The notes under the pieces are model-generated. The model was not told the origin of the DNA, ran no database searches, and saw nothing but the letters and a program-made list of their open reading frames with translations. Positions 52,600-60,956 of a stretch of DNA of 64,000 bases are shown piece after piece (position 1 is the stretch's first letter; each line of letters starts with the position of its first letter). Location: the NCBI RefSeq assembly GCF_014643515.1, contig NZ_BMJP01000001.1, forward strand, positions 372,001-436,000, in the 5' to 3' direction. Both the position numbers and the translations under genes were made by a program. This DNA comes from Sphingomonas prati. GTDB lineage: Bacteria > Pseudomonadota > Alphaproteobacteria > Sphingomonadales > Sphingomonadaceae.

Positions 52600-53639
52600 T
52601 GATACTCCGCTGTCGGCCAACCATCGGCACCCCAGGCGATCGGCGCGATCCGGAGCGTGGGCACGCCGTCCTTCGTCCGGTCATAGGCGTGGTAGACCAC
52701 ATAATCCCGCCCGTCGGCATCGTGCATCACGCCCGGATGGCCCGGCCCGCGAAACCGCTGCTGCTCCTGCAGGTCGGCGCGCAGCAGGATCGTGCCGCCG
52801 CCGTTCAGCATCGTACTGCCGTCCTTGCCGAGATACGGCCCGGTGATCGCCTTCGCGCGGCCGACGACGGTGTAGTAGGTGCTGTTCACGCCCTTGCAGC
52901 AATAATCATAGCTGGCGAGCAGCCAGTGATAGCCGCCGTGCCGGATGATGAACGGCGCCTCCACCGGGTCCGGCCCGCCCGCGGGGGCCGGACGCCGCGC
53001 GATCGCAAAGGGCTTCTCCTTGGGATCGAGCAGCTTGCCGGTCCGCGGATCGAGCGCGAACAGCTTCAGCCCGCTCCAGAAACTGCCGAGCGCCAGCCAG
53101 TGGCGGCCGTCCGCGTCGACGACATGGTTGGGGTCGATCGCGTTGAAATCGTCCGCCGGGGTGGACATCACGACCATCCCCTTGTCGCGCCAGCCATAGC
53201 CCGGCGCGGCCGGATCGAGCGTCGCGCTGGTCGCCAGACCGATCGCCGAGCGGTTCGACCCGAATGTCGACACCGAATAATAGAGCCGGTACCGCCCGTC
53301 CGCCCCGCGTGAAATGTCGGGCGCCCACATCCCCTTCGTTCCGGGAACCGCCTTGGTCGCCCAGTCGGGCAGCTGGGACAAGGGTGGCGTACCGGCGGTC
53401 CAGTGGATCAGGTCGGTCGACGTCCGCGCGCTGAGCATCTGCCCGTCGAGGCCGGTGCCGTAGACATAATAGGTTTTGCCGGCGCGGATCATGACGGGGT
53501 CGTGGACCGGCGCGATATCGCCCGTCATCCGCGCGTTGAGCGCCCCGCGACGGGCGGCGGCTTCCGGCTGCGCCTGTCCCGACGCGCTCCCCGCCAGCAT
53601 CAGGGCGATCAATCCCGTCGCCCAAACCCGTGAAGCCAT
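52596..53639 (-). CDS. GH43 arabinan endo-1,5-alpha-L-arabinosidase
   Basis: This secreted endo-arabinanase has 347 residues. The signal peptide is TGLIALMLAGSASGQA. The GH43 propeller carries the general base in APVHDPVMI (about residue 46), Asp in FNAIDPNHVVD (about 168) and the acid in DPVEAPFIIRHGGYHWL (about 227). GHPGVMH supplies the conserved His that often binds the central metal, and MWAPDISRGADGRYRLYYS is a subfamily 4/5 signature. The start at 53639 (MASRVWA) follows GGGAGAG; the frame opens earlier but into the promoter. It is the first gene of the GH43-GH43-GH27 operon and cuts the arabinan backbone for the other enzymes. Confidence 0.87.
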   Translation of the reverse strand: MASRVWATGLIALMLAGSASGQAQPEAAARRGALNARMTGDIAPVHDPVMIRAGKTYYVYGTGLDGQMLSARTSTDLIHWTAGTPPLSQLPDWATKAVPGTKGMWAPDISRGADGRYRLYYSVSTFGSNRSAIGLATSATLDPAAPGYGWRDKGMVVMSTPADDFNAIDPNHVVDADGRHWLALGSFWSGLKLFALDPRTGKLLDPKEKPFAIARRPAPAGGPDPVEAPFIIRHGGYHWLLASYDYCCKGVNSTYYTVVGRAKAITGPYLGKDGSTMLNGGGTILLRADLQEQQRFRGPGHPGVMHDADGRDYVVYHAYDRTKDGVPTLRIAPIAWGADGWPTAEYQ

Positions 53640-53951
53640 CGTCGCACTCTCCCCATCGCCGCCCGCCGGTTGTTCCGGCCGGGCCACCGACTCCGGCCGG
53701 GCGGATCGCCCGTTCGGATGGTCGGTTTCAGTATTTCTACTCCGACATATGCGGTCGCGACGAGTTTGACAATCGACCCCCCGCGCTTCTCGTCTTGAAC
53801 GTTCGAGGGCAGAGGTGGCCGGCGAAGGCCGCCGTCGGGGCTAAGCCAGGCTATGGATGGGTGACCGGATGTCGGACAAGGCCGCCGGCCAGATCCGTTC
53901 ACCTGCGTCACTCCAAAGCGAGCGGCACCCAGGGCGGCGGATCGCGCTCCG
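53640..53951. other. Intergenic region holding the arabinanase promoter
   Basis: No protein-like frame is visible. Leftward promoter elements occupy 53738-53772 (next entry). The rest, up to the stop of the small hypothetical gene at 53952, shows nothing recognisable. Confidence 0.5.
53738..53772 (-). promoter_or_regulatory. Promoter and shared TGTCGGAGTA motif upstream of the GH43 operon
   Basis: Reading leftward, TTGTCA (53767-53772), a 17-bp spacer and TATGTC (53744-53749) form a sigma-70-like promoter. TGTCGGAGTA (53738-53747) overlaps the -10 and equals the motif at 49671-49680 upstream of the TonB receptor. Confidence 0.5.
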
Positions 53952-54272
53952 TCAGTTGCCTTCGGCGTCCACCATGAACAGCATCGGCCTGCCGCGCGAC
54001 ATCGGGTCCCACCCCGCGGCGAGCGCTGCACGAACGCCACGCGAGAGGGTCGCATCGTCAATCTGCAGACGCCCCCGCGGCAGCCCCTTCATCAGGCGCT
54101 TCGGGGCCGGAAATTCGATCGAGGCCTCACGCTGCGTATCCTTTTGCAGCAGGCGGATCGCCATGCCCCTCCATCCCTCATCATCCGACCATTGCGGCTC
54201 GCGTTGGAGTTCCCAGATGTAGGTGAGGCCGTCGACATCGACGGTCCCGGTGTTGCTTCGGTTGTTTGACAT
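53952..54272 (-). CDS. Conserved-looking hypothetical protein
   Basis: This small, soluble, mixed-charge protein has 106 residues and begins MSNNRSNTGTVDVDGLTYIW. It contains LQREPQWSDDEGWRGMAIRL and ends WDPMSRGRPMLFMVDAEGN. There is no signal peptide or membrane segment. Codon-frame composition is protein-like and unlike the antisense shadows, and AAGGCGG precedes ATG at 54272. I do not recognise the family. It lies between the arabinan operon promoter and a patch of decayed genes, so it may belong to neither neighbouring locus. Confidence 0.65.
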   Translation of the reverse strand: MSNNRSNTGTVDVDGLTYIWELQREPQWSDDEGWRGMAIRLLQKDTQREASIEFPAPKRLMKGLPRGRLQIDDATLSRGVRAALAAGWDPMSRGRPMLFMVDAEGN

Positions 54273-54391
54273 GCCCGCCGCCTTAGCATGCCAGCCCAGC
54301 CAGTTCATCAGTCCCGGTGAGTCGACCAGTGGAGGCCCCAGCTGTTCGAGCCTCGGACATCCAGCGGACCCGGCCGTTTCCCGATTGCGGT

Positions 54392-54590
54392 CTAGAACCG
54401 CATGCCGATCCCGGCGGAGGCCCGGTTGAACAACGCCCCGAACCTAAGCAGCGCCCTGGTGTCGATATCGACATATTCACATCGAAGTCCGCGAACAGTT
54501 TCCTGCTGATGCCGGTATCGAGCTCCGCCTGGGAGCACGTCGCACCCAGCTGACCAGCACGGCGCGCGCCGACCTTGAGAACGCGCTGGC
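54392..54590 (-). pseudogene. Remnant of an outer-membrane beta-barrel protein C-terminus
   Basis: Reading leftward, one frame gives AELDTGISRKLFADFDV and then fails to continue sensibly. After a one-base frame change near 54477, the other gives EYVDIDTRALLRFGALFNRA, then SAGIGMRF and a stop at 54392. The Phe-terminated ending is the outer-membrane assembly signature. The two halves join naturally only across a frameshift, and no start or upstream barrel is present. I read it as the decayed tail of an outer-membrane protein; the family cannot be named. Confidence 0.55.
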
Positions 54591-54660
54591 GTGCTGCCCC
54601 GCGCCGACCGACCGCCCGTCAGGCGGCGTTGGCGCAGACGGCGAACGCGGCCCAGTCCGA

Positions 54661-54790
54661 AATCGTCACGGCCCGGCCGCCCGATCACCCCGGCCGCCTT
54701 CGGACGCGTCATCTGTCGGCTCACCGTCGCGATCGTCAAACCCGGCACATCGCCGATCTGACCGCACGTCAGCGGCAGGTCGAACGCCTT
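54661..54790 (-). pseudogene. Remnant of a Crp/Fnr-family helix-turn-helix
   Basis: Reading leftward, the frame from 54790 gives KAFDLPLTCGQIGDVPGLTI followed by ATVSRQMTRPKAAGVIG, closely matching the Crp/Fnr recognition helix (usual form DIADYLGLTIETVSR...L...GVI). Prolines sit where leucines are expected in both the turn and the recognition helix. The effector domain is absent, and what follows is arginine-rich noise. It directly abuts the GH31 stop (20 bp). It is a fragment, unlikely to be functional. Confidence 0.55.
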
Positions 54791-54810
54791 TAATGCCGCG
54801 TGGCTTGATC

Positions 54811-57696
54811 TCAGCGGGGGGTACCGCGTCGCGACACCGTGAGTGCCCCGCCGCTGTAGCTGATCTCGGCATCGAAACCGTTGGCGTCCGTCATGGTCTG
54901 GTCCTCACCGACCCAGCGGATGCGGATGGTGCGGGTTGTCGGCATTCCTTCCCATCCCTTGCCCTCGCGCGCACCAATCGTCACAGCGCCGGTGCGGTCG
55001 TCATAACCGATCGGGATGCGACTGAACGCACCCTGCTTGTACTGCTGGCTGGTCCCGTCGTCTTCGTAGAGCGAGAAGCGGCCGTCCGCGCCGGTATAGA
55101 CCGCCATCGTCAGGGGAGCCGCCCGGTCCTGGTCGACATATTGCGTGACCGGTCCCATCGGCACGATCGCACCCGCGCGCACGAACAGCGGCATCCGCTC
55201 GAACGGTGCGGCGACAGTCGCCGTCGTCCCGCCGCGATACGCCGCGCCGGTGGTGAAATCATACCAGCGGCCCGTGCCCGGGAAATAGACCGGGCGCACA
55301 CGTGCCCCATATTCGGTGACCGGCGCGACCAGGAACGCGTCGCCGAACAGATACTGGTCGGTCAGTTTGCGTGCGCCAAGGTCGGTCGGGAAATCGGCCG
55401 CCATTGGCCGCATGATGCTGCCGTCCTTCGCCCAGGTGTCGGCGCCCACCGTGTAGATATACGGCATCAGCCGGTACCGCAGCTGCGTATACCAGACCAT
55501 CGACGCGCGCATCGGCGATCCTGCCGGGCTGATCTCGTAGATCTCACGGAACGGTGCCTCGCCGTGGCTGCGGAACAGCGGGCTGAACGCGCCGAACTGG
55601 AACCAGCGCAGATTGAGTTCGCGCCATTCGGCAAGATCGGCCGCGGCCGGCGTCTTGGCCGAATAGCGATCTTCCAGCGCGAACCCACCAATGTCGTGCG
55701 TCCAGTTCGGAATGCCGGACACGGACGCGTTGACGCCCGCCGAGATCTGCGCGCGCAGATCGTACCAGCGGCTGGCGACGTCGCCGGACCAGATCGCCGC
55801 GCCGTAACGCTGCAACCCGGCAAAGCCCGAACGGGTCAGCAGAAACGGGCGGACGTCCGGCTTGAAAGCCTGCCAGCCGTCGAAGAACGACCGTGCGTTC
55901 ATCAACGGGAAGCTGTTGAAATACTGCGCCGCCGGCCCGATCGCGGTCGGGCCCATCGTCTCGATCCGCTCGGGCACGGAGATGTTGGAATGCATGTCGG
56001 GCTCGCTGGCGTCCGCCCACCACGCATCGGTGCCCAGCTTGGCGAGGCGATCCTCGATCTGCCGCCAGAAGGTCCGCCGGCCCGCCGCCGAATAGGGATC
56101 GTACACCGTGCTGGCATAGCCCGGTCCCACCCAGTCCTTGTTCCCCATCTTCAGGTTGCCCTGATACACCGCACCCGCCGCCGCGAGTTCCTTGTAGGTA
56201 TCGGTTGTCGGATAGAATTTCGGCCAGACCGAGATCATAAAATGCGCGTTCTTGGCGTGGACCGCGTCGATCATCGCCTTGGGGTCGGGGAAACGCGTCG
56301 GGTCGAACCGGTGGCTCCCCCAGTCGTCGTCCCGCCAGTAACGCCAGTCGAGCACGATGTTGTCGAGCGGGATCTTCAGCTCGCGGTAGCGATCGACGAC
56401 GGCGGTCAGCTCCGCCGCGGTGTCGTAACGCTGCCGCGACTGCCAGAAGCCGTACGCCCATTTCGGCATCATCTCGGCCTTGCCGGTCAGCTGACGATAG
56501 CCCGCGACCGCGCCGTCCATGCTGCCCGCGCCGGGCACGAACCAGTAGTTCTTGGCCTGGGCCACCTCGCTGGTGAACCGGATCGACCGGCGATCGCTCT
56601 CCGGCACGGGGTCGTTGTGGAACAGGGCGATGTAGCCGGCATTGGGTTCCCACTCGATCCGGATCCGCGCGGGCGTGCCGGCGCGCATCGGCACGTCGAA
56701 GTTGGCGTACCAGGGGTTCCAGTTCTGACGCCAGCGGTTCAGGACCTCCTTGCCGTCGACGAACACCTTGAAATAGCTCGATCCGTAAAGCTGGAAGCGG
56801 TGCATCCCGGCGACGGTCGGCTGCAGGTCGCCCGTCCATACGACGCGCTGTTTCTGCACCGCATTGCCGGCGGTATTCTGGCCGCCTTCCGCCGCCGTCG
56901 TCTGAACCTTCGCCGCGGCCGGCCAGTTCACCTGGTCCTTGATGAACTGATAATTCACCGTGGCTTCCTGCCGCGTGACGACCGGCCGACCGTTCAGCGA
57001 ATATTCGGCAGTAAAGCCGGGCTTCCCGTTCGACGTGACGCGCATACCCTCGCCGACCAGCGTGTACGGCTTGGGATTACCGAAGCGCGTGATCGAGTTG
57101 TTGTCCCACAGGATGCCGTAGCCTCGGGTGGAGACGAGGAACGGGACCGCGATGTCCATATTGTGCTGCGCCAGTTCGACGTCTTCGCCGTTCTGGTCCA
57201 TCTGACCGGCCTGATGCTGGCCAAGGCCGTAAAGCCCCTCGTCCGTCCCGCGATTGAACTGCTGCGACACCGAAACGAACGGTTTGCCGTCCGCGATGGC
57301 CGGCGCGAAACCGGTCGCGCCTGCCTCGCTCAGCAGCGGCTTTCCGGCGGCGTCGCGAAAAATCACCCGGCCCGTCGCCAGTTCGACCTCGGCGACGGTC
57401 CGCGCAGCCGTCACGACGACGCTGCCGGCCGTTGCGCGCACGGAGAAGCCGCCAGCCGCCGGGGGCGTCGGCGCCATCAGGCTCGTCGCGGGCGTACCGG
57501 TCGTGGCGTCACGCGGCGTGGCGACGACATGGATGATGCCGTCGCCGTGGACGGTCAGTGCGACGCGTGACGACGGTCCCGTCGCGGGCGTGACCACGAT
57601 GCCGTCCGCCGTCCGCTCATACCGTCCGGCCTTCGCATAGGCCGGTGACGCAATGGCGCTGCCGATCAGCAGCGCAGCAACAAGAGCCTTGTTCAT
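54811..57696 (-). CDS. GH31 alpha-xylosidase-type glycosidase with PA14 insert
   Basis: This exported retaining glycosidase of 961 residues has signal peptide LVAALLIGSAIASPAYA. The N-terminal beta-sandwich is interrupted or followed at about residues 220-350 by a PA14-like module (AGMHRFQLYGSSYFKVFVDG). The catalytic barrel carries the nucleophile Asp in WWADASEPDMHSN (about 562) and the acid/base Asp in AIWSGDVASRW (about 640). DIVLDW-type sequence appears as LDNIVLDWRYWRDDDWG. GH31 plus PA14 is the architecture of xyloglucan-active alpha-xylosidases. Together with GH39 105 bp upstream it points to xylose-containing side chains; alpha-glucosidase remains possible. Confidence 0.87.
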   Translation of the reverse strand: MNKALVAALLIGSAIASPAYAKAGRYERTADGIVVTPATGPSSRVALTVHGDGIIHVVATPRDATTGTPATSLMAPTPPAAGGFSVRATAGSVVVTAARTVAEVELATGRVIFRDAAGKPLLSEAGATGFAPAIADGKPFVSVSQQFNRGTDEGLYGLGQHQAGQMDQNGEDVELAQHNMDIAVPFLVSTRGYGILWDNNSITRFGNPKPYTLVGEGMRVTSNGKPGFTAEYSLNGRPVVTRQEATVNYQFIKDQVNWPAAAKVQTTAAEGGQNTAGNAVQKQRVVWTGDLQPTVAGMHRFQLYGSSYFKVFVDGKEVLNRWRQNWNPWYANFDVPMRAGTPARIRIEWEPNAGYIALFHNDPVPESDRRSIRFTSEVAQAKNYWFVPGAGSMDGAVAGYRQLTGKAEMMPKWAYGFWQSRQRYDTAAELTAVVDRYRELKIPLDNIVLDWRYWRDDDWGSHRFDPTRFPDPKAMIDAVHAKNAHFMISVWPKFYPTTDTYKELAAAGAVYQGNLKMGNKDWVGPGYASTVYDPYSAAGRRTFWRQIEDRLAKLGTDAWWADASEPDMHSNISVPERIETMGPTAIGPAAQYFNSFPLMNARSFFDGWQAFKPDVRPFLLTRSGFAGLQRYGAAIWSGDVASRWYDLRAQISAGVNASVSGIPNWTHDIGGFALEDRYSAKTPAAADLAEWRELNLRWFQFGAFSPLFRSHGEAPFREIYEISPAGSPMRASMVWYTQLRYRLMPYIYTVGADTWAKDGSIMRPMAADFPTDLGARKLTDQYLFGDAFLVAPVTEYGARVRPVYFPGTGRWYDFTTGAAYRGGTTATVAAPFERMPLFVRAGAIVPMGPVTQYVDQDRAAPLTMAVYTGADGRFSLYEDDGTSQQYKQGAFSRIPIGYDDRTGAVTIGAREGKGWEGMPTTRTIRIRWVGEDQTMTDANGFDAEISYSGGALTVSRRGTPR

Positions 57697-57801
57697 GGTC
57701 GTTCCCCTCGATCATGCGCGCCACGGCCGTTCAGGACCGGCCCCCGGGCGTCGCGGCGGTTCATGCAATCCGTGCCACGGCGCGCGGCCCCGGAACAGTG
57801 T

Positions 57802-59403
57802 TCATCGCGGTGTCGCGTCCGTCCGCTCGACGGTTGCGAGCACGACATCGTTGGCGCGCATCGGCACGCGCACCGCGTAACGGCCGTCGCGTCCGACCCG
57901 AACGGTCTGCGTCGATTCCGGAAGGTCGCGGGTCAGCGCCTGCAACTCCGCAACCTGGACCGGCGTGAGATCCTTCGGCGACCCCATCTCCAGGTAGCGA
58001 GTATGCGCGTCGTTGGCCTTGAAACCGGTCCGGCGCAGCGTCACGCGGTAAGTGCCCGGCGCCAGTCCCGACAGCCGCAGCTGCGCGGGCACCTGCGCAG
58101 TGGTCGGCAACACCTTGGTAAAGAACGGCCGGTTGCTGATCGACTGGGCCGGCAGGCGCCATGCCCACAGCAGCACGTTGGTCCCGCCGTTCCCCGTCGT
58201 CGCCAGCGCTTCCCCGTCGCCGGTCGCGATCTCGCGACCGCGCAGTTGATTGAGATATTTATATGCGAACCAGCTCGCCTTGCGGATACCCTCGCGGTTC
58301 ATCAGCCCGAACCCGCCGTGGAACGATGTCGGCGGCACGCCGGCTTCCTCGAACAGGTCGCTATACGTCCAGTAACTCATGCCCTGCGCGATCCCGCGGG
58401 TCGCGCGCAGCTTGCCCAGGATGTAGGCCGCGCTGATATAGCTGTCGTGGACCGGGTCGCGCGGGTTGTAGCTTGCGCTCCATTCCGTGAAATAGAGCGG
58501 TCGCCCGCGATAGGCCGTCGCATCGATCTGCGCGCGCACCTTGCGCACGTCCGCGGTGACCGCGTCGGGGTTGGTGGACAGCTTGTTGTCGTCCTGCCCC
58601 TTCTCGTCCAGGAAACCGCCGTCGACGCCGTAGGTGTGGGTGCTCAGGAAATCGATCGGGATCTTGCGCCGGGACACATAGTCCAGCAGTTCCGGCACCC
58701 ACGCCGCCCCCGCGGTGGACGGTCCGCCGACGCGCAGCTGCGGATCGATCGCCTTGATCGTCCGCGCGCTCGATTCGTATAGCTCGAAATACGCCTTCTG
58801 GTCCGCCTTCTCCCAGAAACCGTCCAGATTGGGCTCGTTCCAGACCTCGAAGAACCAGCTCCGCACCTCGGCCTCGCCGTAACGCTGGCGCAGGTGGCGC
58901 ACGAACGCATCGACCAGTGCGGCCCAGGCCTTCGGCTCCGGATGCGAGGTGTTGCCCTTCCAGTAGAAGATCGTCTGCGGCGACGTGGCCATCGCGTTCG
59001 GGGTGAACCCCAATTCCACGAACGGCTTGATCTTGCGCGCGAGAAGCCCGTCGATCAGCTGGTCGATCTTCGTCCAGTCGTAGATCGTCCGGCCATTCTC
59101 CACGCGCACCGTCTTCAGGTCGTCGTGGAAGATCGCGTGGAAGCGGACATATTGGAAACCAAGCTCCTTCACCGCGGTATCGAGCTGCGCCATGCTGTCC
59201 GGGCGGATGAGCGTCCCGGCATAGTCGGAACCGACGGACAGCCGGAACGACTGGTCCATCGGGGCGCCCGCCTTCTGCACATCGATATCGATCACGCGTT
59301 CGGCGGGGCGCGCGACGGCAGCCGCGGCCCCGGCATGCGGCACGGCGATCATTGCGGTCGCCACCAACGACGCGGCCAGAGTGAGCGAGAGCGGACGCGT
59401 CAT
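57802..59403 (-). CDS. GH39 beta-xylosidase
   Basis: This exported retaining glycosidase of 533 residues has signal peptide SLTLAASLVATAMIAVPHAGA. The barrel carries the acid/base Glu in FEVWNEPNLDGFW (about residue 190) and the nucleophile Glu in YFTEWSASYNPRD (about 307); both are textbook GH39 motifs. A C-terminal beta-sandwich (about 400-530) follows. It releases xylose from the non-reducing ends of xylo-oligosaccharides. The start at 59403 (MTRPLSL) follows GGGAAG. The frame upstream overlaps the halogenase gene and is not protein-like. It lies 17 bp after the halogenase stop in the same direction, so it is part of the operon. Confidence 0.88.
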   Translation of the reverse strand: MTRPLSLTLAASLVATAMIAVPHAGAAAAVARPAERVIDIDVQKAGAPMDQSFRLSVGSDYAGTLIRPDSMAQLDTAVKELGFQYVRFHAIFHDDLKTVRVENGRTIYDWTKIDQLIDGLLARKIKPFVELGFTPNAMATSPQTIFYWKGNTSHPEPKAWAALVDAFVRHLRQRYGEAEVRSWFFEVWNEPNLDGFWEKADQKAYFELYESSARTIKAIDPQLRVGGPSTAGAAWVPELLDYVSRRKIPIDFLSTHTYGVDGGFLDEKGQDDNKLSTNPDAVTADVRKVRAQIDATAYRGRPLYFTEWSASYNPRDPVHDSYISAAYILGKLRATRGIAQGMSYWTYSDLFEEAGVPPTSFHGGFGLMNREGIRKASWFAYKYLNQLRGREIATGDGEALATTGNGGTNVLLWAWRLPAQSISNRPFFTKVLPTTAQVPAQLRLSGLAPGTYRVTLRRTGFKANDAHTRYLEMGSPKDLTPVQVAELQALTRDLPESTQTVRVGRDGRYAVRVPMRANDVVLATVERTDATPR

Positions 59404-59420
59404 AGTTCTTCCCAACTGGA

Positions 59421-60956
59421 TCATGCGGTTTGGAGGGCGGGCGCGGCGCAATGCTGCGCGATGAAGGTCTCGTGCGTCGGCATCGCGGCGGCCGTCCGGC
59501 CGATCACATCGCGCAGATGCGCCAGGAAGGCGGCCGCCTCCCCGACCGGCAGTGCAGCGACCAGCGGATCGCAACCGGTCGGACGCTGCCCCTGCCCCAG
59601 CAGCACCGCGATCCAGCTGTCCGGCGTGAACAGCTCGCCGGCCTCGCGGAACAGCCGGGCATTGCCGGCCCAGAGTGCCAGCTTGTCGGCCAGCGACGCT
59701 GGAAGCGTCATGGTGCGGCAATGATCCCAGAACGGTGAATCGCTACGCGTCGTTGCATGGTAATGCAGGATGATGAAGTCCCGCACCTGATCATATTCGC
59801 GCAGCAGCAGCCGGTTATACTCGGCGATCTCAACCGGATTGAACGAGCGATCCGGAAACAGGCTCAGCAATCGCGTGATACCGGACTGGATCAGATGGAT
59901 GCTGGTCGACTCCAACGGTTCGAGGAAACCGCCGGCCAGCCCGATCGCGACGCAGTTCTTCTCCCACAATCGTTCGCGCCGGCCCGCCACGAACCGCAAC
60001 TGGCGCGGTTCGGCAAGCGGCGTTCCCTCCAACCCGTCGAGCAGCGCCCGGACCGCGGTGTCGTCGTCGCTGTACGCGCTTGAATAGACATGCCCGTTCC
60101 CGACGCGGTGTTGCAGCGGGATGCGCCACCGCCAGCCCGCCCGGTCCGCGGTGGCGCGCGTATAGGGGGTCAGCGGCCCCTGCCGCGTGCTCGGCACCGC
60201 CCAGGCGCGGTCGCACGGCAGCCAGTGCTGCCAGCTCGTGAACGGCACCCCCAGCGCATCGCCCAGCAACAGCGAGCGGAACCCGCTGCAATCGACGAAC
60301 AGCTCGCCGTCCACACGGCGACCATCGGCCAGTGTCACCGCGTCGATGAAACCCGTTTCGGCGTTGCGCACGACGCCGGCGATGCGCCCCTCGACCCGCG
60401 TCGCGCCGGCGGCTTTCGACAGTGTGCGCAGATAGGCGGCATAGAGGCCGGCGTCGAAGTGGAACGCGTACGATAAGGTCGAAAGGACTGCCGACGGGTC
60501 CGCGACCGGGCGATTGAAGCGCCCCAGTCGGGCCGCGACGTGGGACAGGCAATAGTCGCCGATCGGGCCGGGCGTTGCAGTTTCACCCCGCGCGGCCGCA
60601 CGCAGCCACAATTGGTGGAACGACACGCCGGCCACGTCGCGCCCATGCGTCCCGAACGGATGCAGATAGTCGTCGCCGATCCGTCCCCAGTCGCGAAACC
60701 GGATCCCCAGCTTGAACGTCGCCTGGGTCGCCCGGACGAACGCATCCTCATCGATGCCGATGATGCGATTGAAATCGAGCAGCGACGGGATCGTCGCCTC
60801 GCCGACGCCGACCGTGCCGATCTCCTCCGATTCCACCAACGTGACCGACACGTCCGCGGACACGGCGCGTGATAGTGCCGCAGCCGTCATCCACCCCGCG
60901 GTGCCGCCGCCGACGATCACCACCTTGCGGATGGGGCCTGTCGCCGCGCCGGTCAC
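59421..60956 (-). CDS. Tryptophan-halogenase-family FAD-dependent protein 1
   Basis: This flavin-dependent halogenase-type protein has 511 residues. FAD is bound by VVIVGGGTAGWMTAAALSRA at the N-terminus. The lysine positioned like PrnA Lys79 lies in ATFKLGIRF (about residue 82), and the halogenase hallmark W-x-W-x-I-P is present intact as GWRWRIPLQ (about 273). GLAGGFLEPLESTSIHLIQ is the second family motif. Known members chlorinate or brominate free tryptophan, but many sphingomonad and xanthomonad members lie in sugar-uptake loci with no known product. It overlaps the second halogenase gene by 4 bp and precedes GH39. Confidence 0.85.
   Translation of the reverse strand: MTGAATGPIRKVVIVGGGTAGWMTAAALSRAVSADVSVTLVESEEIGTVGVGEATIPSLLDFNRIIGIDEDAFVRATQATFKLGIRFRDWGRIGDDYLHPFGTHGRDVAGVSFHQLWLRAAARGETATPGPIGDYCLSHVAARLGRFNRPVADPSAVLSTLSYAFHFDAGLYAAYLRTLSKAAGATRVEGRIAGVVRNAETGFIDAVTLADGRRVDGELFVDCSGFRSLLLGDALGVPFTSWQHWLPCDRAWAVPSTRQGPLTPYTRATADRAGWRWRIPLQHRVGNGHVYSSAYSDDDTAVRALLDGLEGTPLAEPRQLRFVAGRRERLWEKNCVAIGLAGGFLEPLESTSIHLIQSGITRLLSLFPDRSFNPVEIAEYNRLLLREYDQVRDFIILHYHATTRSDSPFWDHCRTMTLPASLADKLALWAGNARLFREAGELFTPDSWIAVLLGQGQRPTGCDPLVAALPVGEAAAFLAHLRDVIGRTAAAMPTHETFIAQHCAAPALQTA

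Noticed and set aside
53609-54061. Minus-strand frame across the arabinanase promoter region
   Set aside because: No domain, no ribosome site, and it runs through the promoter motifs and the small hypothetical gene in another phase.
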